From the NCBI GenBank assembly GCA_963969345.1, contig OZ017766.1, positions 3,658,001 to 3,722,000 on the forward strand: a stretch of DNA of 64,000 nt, written 5' to 3'. The position numbers and the translations under genes are program-made. Below the pieces are notes generated by a model. That model did not search any database and was not told the DNA's origin. It saw only the letters and a program-made list of their open reading frames with translations. Below are positions 21,414-32,966 of this stretch, piece after piece. Each line of letters opens with the position of its first letter. Position 1 is the stretch's first letter. The DNA comes from Turbatrix aceti. Taxonomy: Eukaryota > Nematoda > Chromadorea > Rhabditida > Panagrolaimidae.

Positions 21414-24285
21414 TTAACAGACCCCGGGCCCGGTGCAGCCGAACTCACTCTTGCAAAACCTGGAGCTGCGGTGCTTGTTGTAGGTGACCTTGTCGACCGG
21501 AGTCTGACACTTCTCGCAGAGCCGGTACCGCTCTGACTGCGGACAGTCGTCCAGTAAGTGCTTTTTCATGTACCGCACCTCGACGGGCTGAAGCTCACCT
21601 GTCTGGGGCGTGAAAACAAAAAAACACCAACCTGGCGGCAGGAGGGACAGTTCGTGAGAATGGGGCACTCTGTTTCGTAGTGGTCGATCAGCCTGTCGGC
21701 GTGAAAGGCGGGGTCCTGCTTGCCACAGTACATGCAGACCCTGCAAGGCGGACGCCGGATGTCAGGTCTCTTCGCACAACACACAACTCACGGATCAAAG
21801 TCCGCTGATTCCGCGTCTTCGTCGTCGTCGACCACGAGTCTCACAGAGCGCCTCTTCGAGCCAGGCGGAGAGGCTTCGGGCATCGGCATCGGTGCCATCG
21901 CCGGCGAAGGCGAAGGCAACGGTGTGGCAGGTGTCATTAGGCTTCGTCGGTCTTCGCCGGACGTTGTGGACAACGAGGACGCTGTTGACACCCTGAAATG
22001 ACGTCTGGGCGTTATTGTGTCGTTTCAAAAGATTAAAACTCACCTGCGTGTATCAGCAGTACGCGGCACGGATCGAGAACGACCATCTATGCCCAGCTCG
22101 CGGTACACGCTCTTCAGCGTTGGATACTTGGACACCGCGCCTACCGGAGGAAGACTCTTCTGGATGACCTTCTGGTCCCCTCTGCCGTACTCTGCCAGCA
22201 AGAGTTGTCTGCCAATGTGCCGTACTTCGGGATCTGTGTGTTTCATGCAGAGCACGGCGAACGGCGTCAGAGACTGCTCCGTAAGCCCTCTAAAGCCCTT
22301 TTCCGTAGTACAAAGCCTCAAACTCGACAAATGCCTACACTTGTCGGTTTGGCATGCCGAGAGTCATGACCGCGTTTAGCACAAAGTTGGCCTTGCCCTG
22401 GTCACTGCGTGTCGAGCCGGTGTGATCGAACGGGCGCATAAAGTTTTTTAAATATAGTTCGGCTATCTGAAAGCGGGTTTTTTCCCGTAGGAACATAAAA
22501 TCCCCGCAAAAGCCAAAGAACCTTGGGATCGCAGTGCAAGATTTCGTTAACGGCATTGTACGTGTCCGGCAAAAACCTGCTATCGTTCACCGTGTCTCCG
22601 GTTCGAGAAATGAGAAGACCGTAGGTGTGCTGCACCACGGAAGTCGCGTGCTTTCTCACCAGGCCGTGGGAGGGCAGGTAGACTTCCACGATGAAGCGCA
22701 GCAACCCCAAAGCCTCGTGGTACACCTAAAGCAAACCATTATTATAAACGCCCCAAAAAAAGACTTGCGTTGTAGAGTTTGTCGGAAAGGCCCTTGACCA
22801 AGGCCGGCATCGTGACGTTCAGGTAGCCCTCCGGATTGGCGGCCACCTTTTCACTGCCCGCCAGAAATTCTTTGACCTGGACAAATCCGAGCTTGCGTTG
22901 CTCCCATCGCTTTGAGTACAGCTTGGTGATCGTGTCGGCCCCAAAGAACTTCACAGCCTCTCGCGTGTACGATCTGTCTTCATCGTTGACCCGGAGCAGG
23001 AGCGCGTCTTCCGCGGTGTCTGAGAGGTCACTGGGTTCCGGATTCGACAGCAGGGCTGGCACAATGCGGTCGTCACGGCTCAGCCCAACGCGACGGCGCA
23101 GCGGAGAAGAGATTGCGGATCTGCTGGGCGGGGGCGCCGTTGAAATGAGTTCTTTGACGTTGCTGCTGTCCTGGTCGGCAGCATCTCTCCTCCCCCGAGG
23201 GCGGCTCGTGCTCCGAGACGATGGAGCTCGCGAAGAAGGCCGCGGATCGTTCTAAAAATATTTTTTATTGAGCAAAAAACAATTTTAAATAGTTTACCGG
23301 AACGTCATCGAGCAGTCTGCTGTCGATTTTGGAGAGACACGATTTTCTCAGTGCGCGCATCTCGTCTTGGATCTCTTGCGCGCGGTCGAAGTCGTTTGCC
23401 TCTACGGCCTGCTTTTTGGCAACAGCCAACTCGGACATGTTGGAGACGACGAGAGCCAGCTGATTGCTGGCCATTTGGGCTTTTTTTGCGAGTCTGAAGT
23501 CCTCGCGCTCGACGGCTTTGGCCTTCTGCGCCTCGATGCTGGCTTGAAGCCGCGTGAGTTCCCCGACGTAGTCATTGCCTTTCGGACCGAGCGACAGCGA
23601 TTCTATGGCATCCGGCGGCAGAAACCTGCTGCTGGAGCTCGCTCGACCGTCGGACGATCGCAATCCTCCGGATGACTTTACTCGTGCTGCTCCGACCCCG
23701 GATGGCGGTCGACGACTCGGCTCGACGACACTACCGAGGAAAGCGACGTTCAAAAAGCCAACTCGTCCTGAGGGGTTCAAGTCGGAGTTGACGTACGCTC
23801 CGTGAATTGTAAACTTTACAAAGGAAACCACAGTGTCGACAAAGATCGTCTTCAACTCGTGTTTTTCGACATCGGACTTTTTTTCTTTGAAACTGACTTC
23901 TCCGAGCAGTGTAAAGGACGTCGGAGGAGGGGTTTCGATCGGTGCCGAAGGGGTATCTGATGAGAAGACTTCCATTTTGCTGGCTGAAAAACCCGATCGA
24001 GTCAATAAAATTCCCGTGTAGCATTTTTTTGAGTCTAAAAAATGAAACTCACGAATATAATACCGATGACAGAGGACGCATATTTTTTCTACGTGACACC
24101 GTTTTTGAAGCCGAAAAACCAAAGTCAGGGGAAAAACAGCGTTTCTAAAATTTTTTTGCACTTAAAAATAAAATCAGCCGAACCCACTCTTCCGAGATCC
24201 ATTCCTCCGTGTCCAAAATCCCAGCAGGAAGGCCGGAAGTATTTCCCGTGATGGAGACAACGTCGAACTCTAACTGCTCGCTCAT
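21414..24285 (-). CDS. CEP104: CEP104 homologue (ciliary tip/centriole TOG protein)
   Basis: The first exon (24188-24285) begins [14 protein letters not shown]. The donor GA/GTGGGT and an exon from 24144 restore [18 protein letters not shown], matching the N-terminal jelly-roll of CEP104, continued from 23983 by [10 protein letters not shown] coiled coil of paired helices follows ([27 protein letters not shown]), then a Ser/Arg-rich linker, and a TOG tubulin-binding domain ([19 protein letters not shown] onwards). The C-terminal zinc-finger module is [27 protein letters not shown] and [12 protein letters not shown]104 acts at growing ciliary tips with CP110 and NEK1. Order and type of all modules fit; several small exons between 21.7 and 23.3 kb were not resolved to the base. 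Confidence 0.85.
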
Positions 24286-27200
24286 GACGCCCGTGGCAAT
24301 GCCAAATAGCCCTTACCCGGCAACTGATGCCGTTTTGCGAAGTATCCATAACAGAAACCTGCCGCCAAGCAACGGTTGTCCTGGCCGGCACCTGCAGTCC
24401 ACACGGCCTGCCGAACTTGATCTCTGGAGCTCTTCTTCCTCTGCGGCCTCCCTAGCCTTAGGCGTGGTAATTGAAGTGCACCACAACCAGCAGGAATACA
24501 ACCATTTATACGAGTGCCCGTTTGTCATTGTTCACAGAAGTCAATTTTTCGAGGATGGCAGGAGGGCTGTGTTTACTGCCTTGTTCGAAACAATGGAAAG
24601 GGAAGGAGGGGACACAACTGGAAAAGGCGTTTATTGGAACGTGTCAATTACCTCCGAATCAATTAGTTTGACTTGTGCCGTTGCACGCGGCGGGTTCCAG
24701 CGAGCCAGCGTCGTCGCCGCCATCTCCGTTTCCCGTTTTTGACAACTTCGTTCTCGGAAGTTCTTCGGGCATAATCTTCAAAAAGCACAGCGAGGTGCCA
24801 AAAGAAGAAAAAAAGCTGCGGGCAAGCGACTTTGTTACTTTTTTCCTCGAGTTTGGTTTACTTGCAGCTGACCTTAATTTGAGCTGCTCCAAATGCCAAA
24901 AAAATTATTATAATTTCCAAAATGCCTTCTTCGTCCTGTCGTGAAAAAACAGTAACCATCGTTAACGTGGCAAAAAGTAAGTTTGTATACATTCGTATAA
25001 CTTTTTGAGGAAACAGTTAATTTTTATGGCATTCGGCACGCAAGCCTCACATTTTTTTTTGATTTTGGGTTTGTTGTTTGTATCCAAATGTGTACATAAT
25101 TGCTGTTTTGCTAACGATCTCGTGAGACCCAAAAAAATGTATGTACTATATTTATTTCTTTGTTTTGACCGTAGTTGTCAAGTTTTTTGCCACATGTTTG
25201 TTTTCCGAGATAAAAATAGCTGAAAGGTGTAATTTCTCGCTCAAATTGTTATTGTTGTCCCACCCTCACAAACGTGGAGCCTCCGACGTCCGGCAACACT
25301 GCGTGTTCCGGATATCCAGCGGGCACTTCGATTGTCTTGAAACTCTTGACTCAGCGTAATTTAATTGCCGTGCTAGTGCCGGCAGCCGGCGACCGTCGTT
25401 CGTTGTTCCATTTCATTGTTTTGAGCGTCGCGAGTGAAAAGCAAGCGTTGATTCATGCTCGAAGGCGTCTTCGCAGCGATGCCTTTCCCGATAGCGCTGC
25501 TATTGACCGGCGCGGGGGATCCAATTAATTTGCCCTTCCCCAGGGGCTTGGTGTGACGAAATCGGTCGGTTGTCTTTGCCACGGAATCCGAGTTTAGTCA
25601 CGAGGTGACAAGACTCGTGCCCAGGTGTGCCACTGCGCCCAAACATCAGGGTGAAATTTTATTTGTCGTTGTAATATTGGTTGTCGGAGCTACCGTTCCT
25701 CTAATTAGTCGGATTTTGGGTCCCCCCGGGTGCTCATTAGCAAGTCACGCGTGAGTGTCGCACGAAAACGTGCCTACGCAGCGAGTCTTGCTCAGGTGAC
25801 ATTATCTGCGGGTACTTGAAGGGTCCCGGTGGAATGGGGCTCTCCGAAATGCCATTTGCAAAAAACCTGATGTTTGGCCCCCCACCTGTCTGATATGAGA
25901 GGGGCGCAATGGCAGGAAACGGGGGAAAGGTTTGGTTGTTGCACTGCCAAAAGTCAACGACGTCGTTCGGGCCTTCAAGTTGCAGAAGCACGCAGCGTTG
26001 CGATTACAAGATTGTCTTTAGCCCGGTCTTTCCGCTCTCTGACTCCGGACAGTCGGTGCCACGATCGACGGCCCCGACTGAGCTCTCGCTTCGCCGCTCG
26101 GAATGAAGAGATTGTCTTTTTTGGGGGCATTGGGACAGGGCTTTTTCTTTGCATTGCTGCGCCCAGAGTCTGCGGCCTGCTGTCATCAGTCTCGCCATTT
26201 GCAGGCGCTGTACACCTGTCGGGCTTTGACGATCGATGGCGTCGTGACGAAATTTTTAAGAAATTGAATTATGATACATAGTATATATTTGTGAAAATTT
26301 GCTTTTACCGTCCCTTAAATAACCCTAATTTTTCAAAAACGTGGTTGTAGTTTGAAAAAAACTAATTTTTTATGCTTCAAAAATTCTGTTCGAAGAAACA
26401 CGCAATTTTTACTCGCGACAGCATCTCACGGTTTTTAAAATCATCTTTGACCTGTTTTGGCATTTTTTTGTCGGCCAGGATCATTCTTTCTAGTACGAGC
26501 TGTGTGTGCTCGCCGCCCGCTGATGCATCATAAATTATTGACAGCGACGAATGACGAATGCTGAGTACAAACCGTGTTCACGCTTGTTTAGGCGGGCTTG
26601 TTAGAATTCGAGATTTGAGTTTTTCGGTGCCGTCGACAATCGTAGTCAGCGGCGCGGTTTGAGTTGAGTTGCCTGCTTCGGACAACCGGGGCTTCTTCAA
26701 GAAGTTCACGCATCGTAGCGTGATGCGTAAAAATCGGGGTAGCCGTGGCGGCATGCATGCCAAGTCTTTTTTGGTGCACTTGTATGGGCTTTGCAGCCGC
26801 CTGTTGGCACCGGATCCCGTCATGCTCATGATCGTACCAGAATTTTTAATTTTTTTAAGTAACATTTTTAAGAGCGTCTGCTTCTTTCGCTCAACCTTGT
26901 GTGTATCACAATACCTCTTAAAAAACAATTTCTTATTTATAAATTTTTTATGATGCATTTCTGAGTGTCTCAAAATCGTGTATCCTTGCTTCAGAATTTT
27001 TTAGACCAGTTATTTGTCTTTACGGTCGTTATTTTTGGCCTAAAACACAGCCAGACACTTTCCCTGAATCGACCACCCAATTTTAAGGAAGCCGGGATTT
27101 CTTGCATGACTGGAGTAAGCACATGCCTGACAGAGCGTCGTGCCGTTGCCGGCGGCATTCGGAACGCCGCCGTTTTTTCGATCGGTGGCCACCGTGCTCA

Positions 27201-27414
27201 CGTTGGTGGGGTTGGTCATAACGCGCTGCAAGGCGGTACCGGCACTCCTGTCAGGCTAATTAGCGTCAACTTTACTCGTCCCATAGCGCGGCTGCGTGTG
27301 CGCGTGCGTGTCGCAGGTCTGTAATATTTATTTTTTTCGTTTCAGAGCAGGTTAATGGGTATCCTGATCGCCACAGATTGAAGAACAAGCAGTTGACCAG
27401 GCCGAGACTGCGAG
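24286..27414. other. Gene-poor stretch, no gene recognised
   Basis: About 3.1 kb. Open frames on both strands (for example minus 25737-25991 with a Pro/Phe-rich peptide, minus 26578-26779) lack known domains and convincing splice partners. They may be exons of an unrecognised gene. I see no tRNA-like or other structured RNA signature. Confidence 0.35.
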
Positions 27415-30400
27415 ATGGACTCGGCTTTTAGACGCACACAATCCCTCCGTTACCCGAAATCTTCGGCGAGCGGACTCGGCAGTCCGAGCAATTTTGGAGG
27501 AAGTAGGAAGGTCAGGGATCGCAGTCTTCGCTCCAAGTCCTCCAGATCAAGAGGTAGGCTTAACTTGATCTTCCGGTAGGTCACAAGGTTCGCACGCAAC
27601 CCGAACCTTTGTTTCTGTGAATTCCAATTATTCGAAAAGTGTCTTTGGTCGCATCATCATGCAGACGGGTTGTTTCGTTCTGTGCCACCACGAAGAAGTT
27701 GGCAAATATCAATTTGTGTGTCGTAGCCTTCGTAGTACTTTGCATTCCACGCACCGCCACAGCCGACGTAGCACAATGCACATTCATTGAATGAACGCGG
27801 GCACCTATTTCAGGCGACGGCGGAGGTCTTTCCCGCCTGACGGCGACGCAGCGACAAGCTCTCCTCACGTCATGGCGATTGCTGCGTCCCCAGGCCGGCT
27901 CGGTGATGCGCAAAATCCTTGACGACTTGTCTGCGCATTCGAGCAAAGTCAAAGACGTTAGTTCTCTTTTTCTTTGTTTTTTTGTTTGCCATGACGAAAG
28001 TTTTTTGCTGCTTGGAAAAAAATTCGAGTGCCGTCCAGAGCTGTAATTCGGTTTCCTCTTGCTTTGGAGAGGGTGTTTGGTTTTCGGCGTTTGGCTAATA
28101 GGGCGTTTGGCTAATTTAGATTTTCTACCGCGCCGCCCTGGTGGACTGCTTCGTGAGCAAGGAGCCGAAGCGGAGCACGACGACTCTCGAGGACCATGTC
28201 AAGCTCATGGTGCAGTTCTTCGACGACCTGCTGGCCACGATCGACGACGAGGCCGCTGCCAGCACGATGATCAAGCACGTCGGCCAGCAGCACGCCATCC
28301 TCAGCCAGACATGCGGCTTCACCGCTGACATTTGGGAAAAGCTGGGCGAGATCGCGATGGAGAAGATCTGCGCCGTCGAAGTCATCTCCAAGTCCCGCGA
28401 GGCCGGTCGCGGGTGGCGGGCCGTGATCGCTTTTGTCACCGACGAGCTACGGTGCGGCTACGACGGCGAGGCCAAGGCCTTCAACCGGTTTGTTTTTTTT
28501 CTTTCNNNNNNNNNNNNNNNNNNNNNNNNNNNNNNNNNNNNNNNNNNNNNNNNNNNNNNNNNNNNNNNNNNNNNNNNNNNNNNNNNNNNNNNNNNNNNNN
28601 NNNNNNNNNNNNNNNNNNNNNNNNNNNNNNNNNNNNNNNNNNNNNNNNNNNNNNNNNNNNNNNNNNNNNNNNNNNNNNNNNNNNNNNNNNNNNNNNNNNN
28701 NNNNNGCTACCGAGGCTTCTCGCCGCAGTCTTGAAACCTTCCGCCGTAGTCGCTCCGAATCGTGATGTAGCTTTATTCCTTGTTCGTAGCACAAATACAG
28801 AAGCCCAACTGAGCCTCGCCGAATCACGTAGATCTCGGCACAACACGAGTTTTAGTAAAATCAACAACAAAACAGAGGGAGAGAGAGAGCTCGTCGTGGC
28901 CAACCAGTCACGCACGAGCAGGGAGATAAGACTGACTCACATCAGTCGCCACGACGGGACCAGCGCGCTTCCTTTCGCCGGGGTTCCTCTGAAGGCACGT
29001 AGCGTAGTCGATGATCAGTGCGGGGTTCTTTCTGTGTCGTCGGTTCGGGCGTCGGGGATGGCGCACGCACTCGCGGGTGCTTGGCCGGCGGGACGCCAAG
29101 CGCCCCGTCGGCACTCCCCTTCCCAGCTGACCGAAGCTGCCAAATGGCGCAGTATTCCTCATTCAGGCCGGTCAGCTTCTTGAGAGCGAGCGTGACGAAT
29201 TCCATCGTCTCCGTGAGCTCCTTGATCGCCGGACCATAAAAACGACGACTCATTCGCAGGTTTTCTTGAGTTTCCGCAATCTGTTGAACCGTGCCCTTGA
29301 GGAGGTAGTCCACGTCGTCGGACAGCTTGATCTGCTCCTTCTTGATCTCGGCCTGCTCCCGCTTCAGCTCCTCGGTGGACATTGAAACCAGGCGGTCGGG
29401 GATTGGTACCTTGGGAAAGACCTTGACCACGACACTCTTTGGCTGAGGACGGGACCGCTGGCGCTCGTCCGAGGAGTCAGAGTCAGGATGCAACGATGCG
29501 GGGGCCGACCGATCTGGGGGAGTCGTCTTCGGCTGAACTCGAATGATCACGCTTTTGGGCTGGGGCCTGACTCGCCGATGGTTGTCCGTGGAGTCGTCGC
29601 CCGGTGACAGCGATACCCGCAGATTCTGCAGCATGTTAACCGATCCTGAAACCCACGGTTCCTTCATTTTTTTATCCGCCAATTCCTCTTCGGCCCCTTT
29701 GAGCTGGTCCCGGTGCCGCACATGCATGTCTCCTCCTGCTTGCACCCGGTACATGACTTGGCCAACTGGCTCAAGTACCCGACCCCTCTCCCAGAATTCC
29801 TTTCCAGGCTTGAACATCTTGACCCAAACCAACTGGTTTGGCTGAAAGTGTCGATCCCTCGCCACCGCATTGATCGTGAAGATAGTGCGCAGCTCCCTTC
29901 CATACACTTTCTTGGCCGGCGTTTCGTCGTCGTCCTTGAGCTTAGTGGTGCGATGGAGATATAGCGTGGTCATGACCGCCTCATCCAGCGAGTCCCCCGC
30001 ATTCATTCTCTTCGTGACGCCCTCCTTGAAAGTCCTCACTGCTCGTTCTGCTACTCCATTTGAGCTTGGATGATATGGCGCCGATTTGAGGTGTTTGATT
30101 CCCCGGATCTCACAAAACGTCTCGAACTCTCGGCTGACAAATCCTGTTCCGTTATCCGACACCAACGTGTTGGGGAGGCCATGGCGGCTGATGATTTCTC
30201 TCAAAGCCGCAATCGTTTCCTTCGTCGACGTGGACCGTGTTTTGACTACCTCAATCCAATTGGACCAAGCGTCCACCAGGATCAGCCACATGGATTTGTG
30301 GAACGGGCCAGCGAAGTCGATATGAACCCTCTCAAAAAATGATTCGGGTTTCTTCCACGGGTGGAGTTGAACTGTCGGGTTTGCACGGTTTCGGTTGCAG

Positions 30401-32791
30401 GCCTCGCATCCCTTTGCGATCTTTTCGATATCCGTTGCCAGACCCGGGTACCAAAATTGATCCCGCGCCAACATGTGCATCTGATCCCGTCCAACATGGG
30501 CTTGATGTAGCAGGCAACGCGCCTCGCTCCTCAGCGCTTCTGGGATGATGAGCCGGTTATCCATCCATAAACACAGTCCATCGCTCCATATTTTTCCTTT
30601 TTCTTGTTGATATGGTTTCACCAAGTCGGGGATCATTTTGCTGTCAGGCCAACTGGTCTGCGTGTAGTGGAGTACGGCTTTGAGGGATTCGTCCATTTGT
30701 GTTTCCGCCGCCACCCGCTTCAAGTCGAACGGTGATCGTACCTGACAGTCGCTCACTTCATCGATGATCTTTGCCAGTTGCTGTCCACCCCGGATCGCAT
30801 TCACCCATTGCACCTTGGATCCACTCGTCGGCTTGCCGATACTGAACTGCTCCATCAGATCCCTGCCGAGTAGGTTGCAGCTTCCGGTCCTGGCCACCAC
30901 CACCTTTGCCATTTCTTTCTTTCCGGCCCAATCGACGTTGACTTTGATTTCTCCAAGGATCCCAATTGGCGATCCTTCAAAGTTCCGGAGCTGCCTTTCC
31001 GATTTCACCAGTTTGGGGGATCCCATAGCCTCCCAGGTCGTCTTGGTCACAATTGTGCACACTGCTCCGGAGTCATGCATGAATTCAATCCTTCTTCCAT
31101 TCATTCTCAGCTGGATCATATAGGGAGGAATTTCCTCGACGGCTCCGATGATTGATAGGATCGCGTTTGTGTTCTGCTTGGGGTCAGCGCGCTTCGTTCG
31201 ACATTCTCTCGCAAAATGACCAATTTCGCCACAATTGTAGCACGCCAGACGTCCATCTTGTCGGCTGTCGCTGGCGTTGCGCGCTGCATTGAACCCTCGG
31301 GGGCCCTTGAATTGCTTCTGTCTGTCCGCCACCCGACACACTGCCGTCGTTCGATCTTCATGATGCGATGTTGGATTTCGTGCTCGGTTCATGACTTCGG
31401 TCTTGGCGTCGTATATTTTCATTAGACGTAGCAGATCATCCGTCGTTTCGATCTCGTTGGACGGAAGCATCAGGAAGTCCCGCAGGTCGTTGTCCGCCAT
31501 TCCTCTGACAACTGTCAGGATGATATCTTCTTCTCGGAAGTTCCTCTTGCTTTTGTAGTCGCAATGTCTTGATAACTGGAAAACATCTGCCAGAAACGTG
31601 CTGCGCGATTCTGTGGATCCCTGCCTGCGGTCCAGTAGTGCCATCCGGGTAGCCAGACGGCTCCTGGATTGGCGAAAAACCGCCGCGAGCGTGTCAATCA
31701 CTTTCTGTGCTGATACTTCTTGTAGCTTGGTGGGATATAGTCGACTGATGAGTACGTTCAGGACATCGTCGGACAAGTTTTCGATAATCACTTGCTGTTG
31801 TTCCCTCGCGTCGATGATTCGAAGATTGTGGATGCTGCTTTCGTATCTGTAGATCCACATTTCAAAGTCGCCATCCTTTTCCAGCTTAGGTAGTTTCACC
31901 GTCTTCCGGTTTCTTGGCGTCATCAACCGCTCAATTGAGCCGGTGCTGTGACTTCTTTCGGCCACTGTTGAGTGGCGGGGCGATTCTTCAACGGTCGCTT
32001 GCACGTTGACTTGTCCCGGCGATGCGAACACATCATCGTCATCTGCCGTCGGCTGGCCCGATGTGGTGTCGTTCATGTTCTGTCTGACTTGACTGCGTGT
32101 CTCAACCGGCATTCCCAATGCGCCGTGCGGCCGTCGCGGTCACGGATGTGTTCCTGTTCTCCCCGAAACAACCAGAAAACAAAACGACCAACCTTCCAAT
32201 AACAGGGCGTGGTTCTCTCGTCACCAATTTGCTACCGAGGCTTCTCGCCGCAGTCTTGAAACCTTCCGCCGTAGTCGCTCCGAATCGTGATGTAGCTTTA
32301 TTCCTTGTTCGTAGCACAAATACAGAAGCCCAACTGAGCCTCGCCGAATCACGTAGATCTCGGCACAACACGAGTTTTAGTAAAATCAACAACAAAACAG
32401 AGGGAGAGAGAGAGCTCGTCGTGGCCAACCAGTCACGCACGAGCAGGGAGATAAGACTGACTCACATCAGTCGCCACGACGGGACCAGCGCGCTTCCTTT
32501 CGCCGGGGTTCCTCTGAAGGCACGTAGCGTAGTCGATGATCAGTGCGGGGTTCTTTCTGTGTCGTCGGTTCGGGCGTCGGGGATGGCGCACGCACTCGCG
32601 GGTGCTTGGCCGGCGGGACGCCAAGCGCCCCGTCGGCACTTTCTTTTGCGTTTTGAAGCATCGTAAAAGTCAAAATGCCCTTCAGCAGAAACTCAGCCGA
32701 CCTCACCATCACCCCCGACGCCGGCGAAGACCTCACGCGACAGCTCCACGAAATGAGACTCGAGTACACGGACACCGTTCCGATGGGTTGA
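27415..32791 (+). CDS. Globin, nematode type, interrupted by an intronic LTR element
   Basis: Four exons (27415-27553, 27814-27956, 28120-28487, 32659-32791) have phases that add up to exactly 261 codons. An Arg/Ser-rich N-terminal extension of about 45 residues precedes the globin fold: helix A/B LTATQRQALLTSWRLLRPQ, a CD region IFYRAALVDCF, the distal-side LEDHVKLM, and KHVGQQHAIL, where the last His is the likely proximal haem ligand. The SREAGRGWRAVIAFVTDELR end is typical of nematode globins. The last exon encodes a polar tail starting IVKVKMPFSRNS. The final intron is about 4.2 kb because it holds an antisense LTR retroelement; without it the intron would be 33 bp (28488-28505 plus 32644-32658). 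Haem iron binding is expected; its physiological role cannot be read. Confidence 0.85.
28506..28705. other. Assembly gap, 200 N
   Basis: Exactly 200 N, the same length as the second gap, so a placeholder. It falls at the outer edge of the left LTR. The flanking target duplication and the length of the other LTR imply that as little as one base (a T) is missing. Confidence 0.9.
28706..29113 (-). repeat. 3' LTR (408 bp visible)
   Basis: Matches 32231-32638 base for base as far as I compared. The terminal T is hidden in the gap. The first part of this LTR, on the element strand, also encodes the last 57 or so residues of the polyprotein, whose stop is at 28942. Confidence 0.85.
28942..32112 (-). 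CDS. Gag-protease-integrase polyprotein without reverse transcriptase
   Basis: One uninterrupted frame of 1,056 aa. Gag occupies about residues 1-310 and ends in a zinc knuckle CYNCGEIGHFARECRTKR (near 287-304). The aspartic protease has MHDSGAVCTIV (near 343) and a distal LLGRDLM. In an autonomous Ty3/gypsy element reverse transcriptase and RNase H would follow, but the frame passes directly into the pre-integrase region. The HHCC zinc-binding domain (LHQAHVG to CEACNRN, about 530-571) and a D,D,E core (HIDFAGPF, VSDNGTGF, NGVAERAVR) come next, then a GPY/F-like module and a charged tail. No stop or frameshift interrupts it. It needs reverse transcriptase from elsewhere to move. The tail runs into the 3' LTR. 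Confidence 0.88.
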   Translation of the reverse strand: MPVETRSQVRQNMNDTTSGQPTADDDDVFASPGQVNVQATVEESPRHSTVAERSHSTGSIERLMTPRNRKTVKLPKLEKDGDFEMWIYRYESSIHNLRIIDAREQQQVIIENLSDDVLNVLISRLYPTKLQEVSAQKVIDTLAAVFRQSRSRLATRMALLDRRQGSTESRSTFLADVFQLSRHCDYKSKRNFREEDIILTVVRGMADNDLRDFLMLPSNEIETTDDLLRLMKIYDAKTEVMNRARNPTSHHEDRTTAVCRVADRQKQFKGPRGFNAARNASDSRQDGRLACYNCGEIGHFARECRTKRADPKQNTNAILSIIGAVEEIPPYMIQLRMNGRRIEFMHDSGAVCTIVTKTTWEAMGSPKLVKSERQLRNFEGSPIGILGEIKVNVDWAGKKEMAKVVVARTGSCNLLGRDLMEQFSIGKPTSGSKVQWVNAIRGGQQLAKIIDEVSDCQVRSPFDLKRVAAETQMDESLKAVLHYTQTSWPDSKMIPDLVKPYQQEKGKIWSDGLCLWMDNRLIIPEALRSEARCLLHQAHVGRDQMHMLARDQFWYPGLATDIEKIAKGCEACNRNRANPTVQLHPWKKPESFFERVHIDFAGPFHKSMWLILVDAWSNWIEVVKTRSTSTKETIAALREIISRHGLPNTLVSDNGTGFVSREFETFCEIRGIKHLKSAPYHPSSNGVAERAVRTFKEGVTKRMNAGDSLDEAVMTTLYLHRTTKLKDDDETPAKKVYGRELRTIFTINAVARDRHFQPNQLVWVKMFKPGKEFWERGRVLEPVGQVMYRVQAGGDMHVRHRDQLKGAEEELADKKMKEPWVSGSVNMLQNLRVSLSPGDDSTDNHRRVRPQPKSVIIRVQPKTTPPDRSAPASLHPDSDSSDERQRSRPQPKSVVVKVFPKVPIPDRLVSMSTEELKREQAEIKKEQIKLSDDVDYLLKGTVQQIAETQENLRMSRRFYGPAIKELTETMEFVTLALKKLTGLNEEYCAIWQLRSAGKGSADGALGVPPAKHPRVRAPSPTPEPTTQKEPRTDHRLRYVPSEEPRRKEARWSRRGD
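32215..32227 (-). other. Putative primer-binding site of the LTR element
   Basis: On the element strand TGGTGACGAGAGA starts shortly after the 5' LTR end. It is complementary to a tRNA 3' end finishing in CACCA. The tRNA species was not identified. Confidence 0.45.
32230..32638 (-). repeat. 5' LTR (409 bp)
   Basis: Complete LTR with TG and CA ends on the element strand, followed on the outside by the target duplication CTTTC. It equals the other LTR in length if one base is assumed missing there. Confidence 0.85.
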
Positions 32792-32966
32792 CCGGATGCC
32801 GACCACCCGCCCCACCTGTCTGGATCATATTCTGTGCATCTAGCTCACTGTTTATAAGATATTACGATTGTTGTCGTTTGTTGCGCGAGAAAATAAACGA
32901 CCCCGTCAACGTCGCGTCTTTATAAACCAGCAAACTTGAGCAAACAAACACAAGATCATCGTTGAG

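Larger units (their letters stand above)
28705..32638 (-). mobile_element. Ty3/gypsy-type LTR retrotransposon lacking RT and RNase H
   Basis: Two LTRs flank one long minus-strand frame. On the element strand the LTRs read TGCCGACGGG to CCTCGGTAGCA. The 5' LTR is followed after three bases by TGGTGACGAGAGAACC, a plausible tRNA primer-binding site complementary to a ...CACCA end. The 3' LTR is preceded by the purine tract GGGAAGGGGAG. The insertion is flanked by CTTTC on both sides (28501-28505 and 32639-32643). The LTRs appear identical, so the insertion is young. The coding part has Gag, protease and integrase only. Confidence 0.85.
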
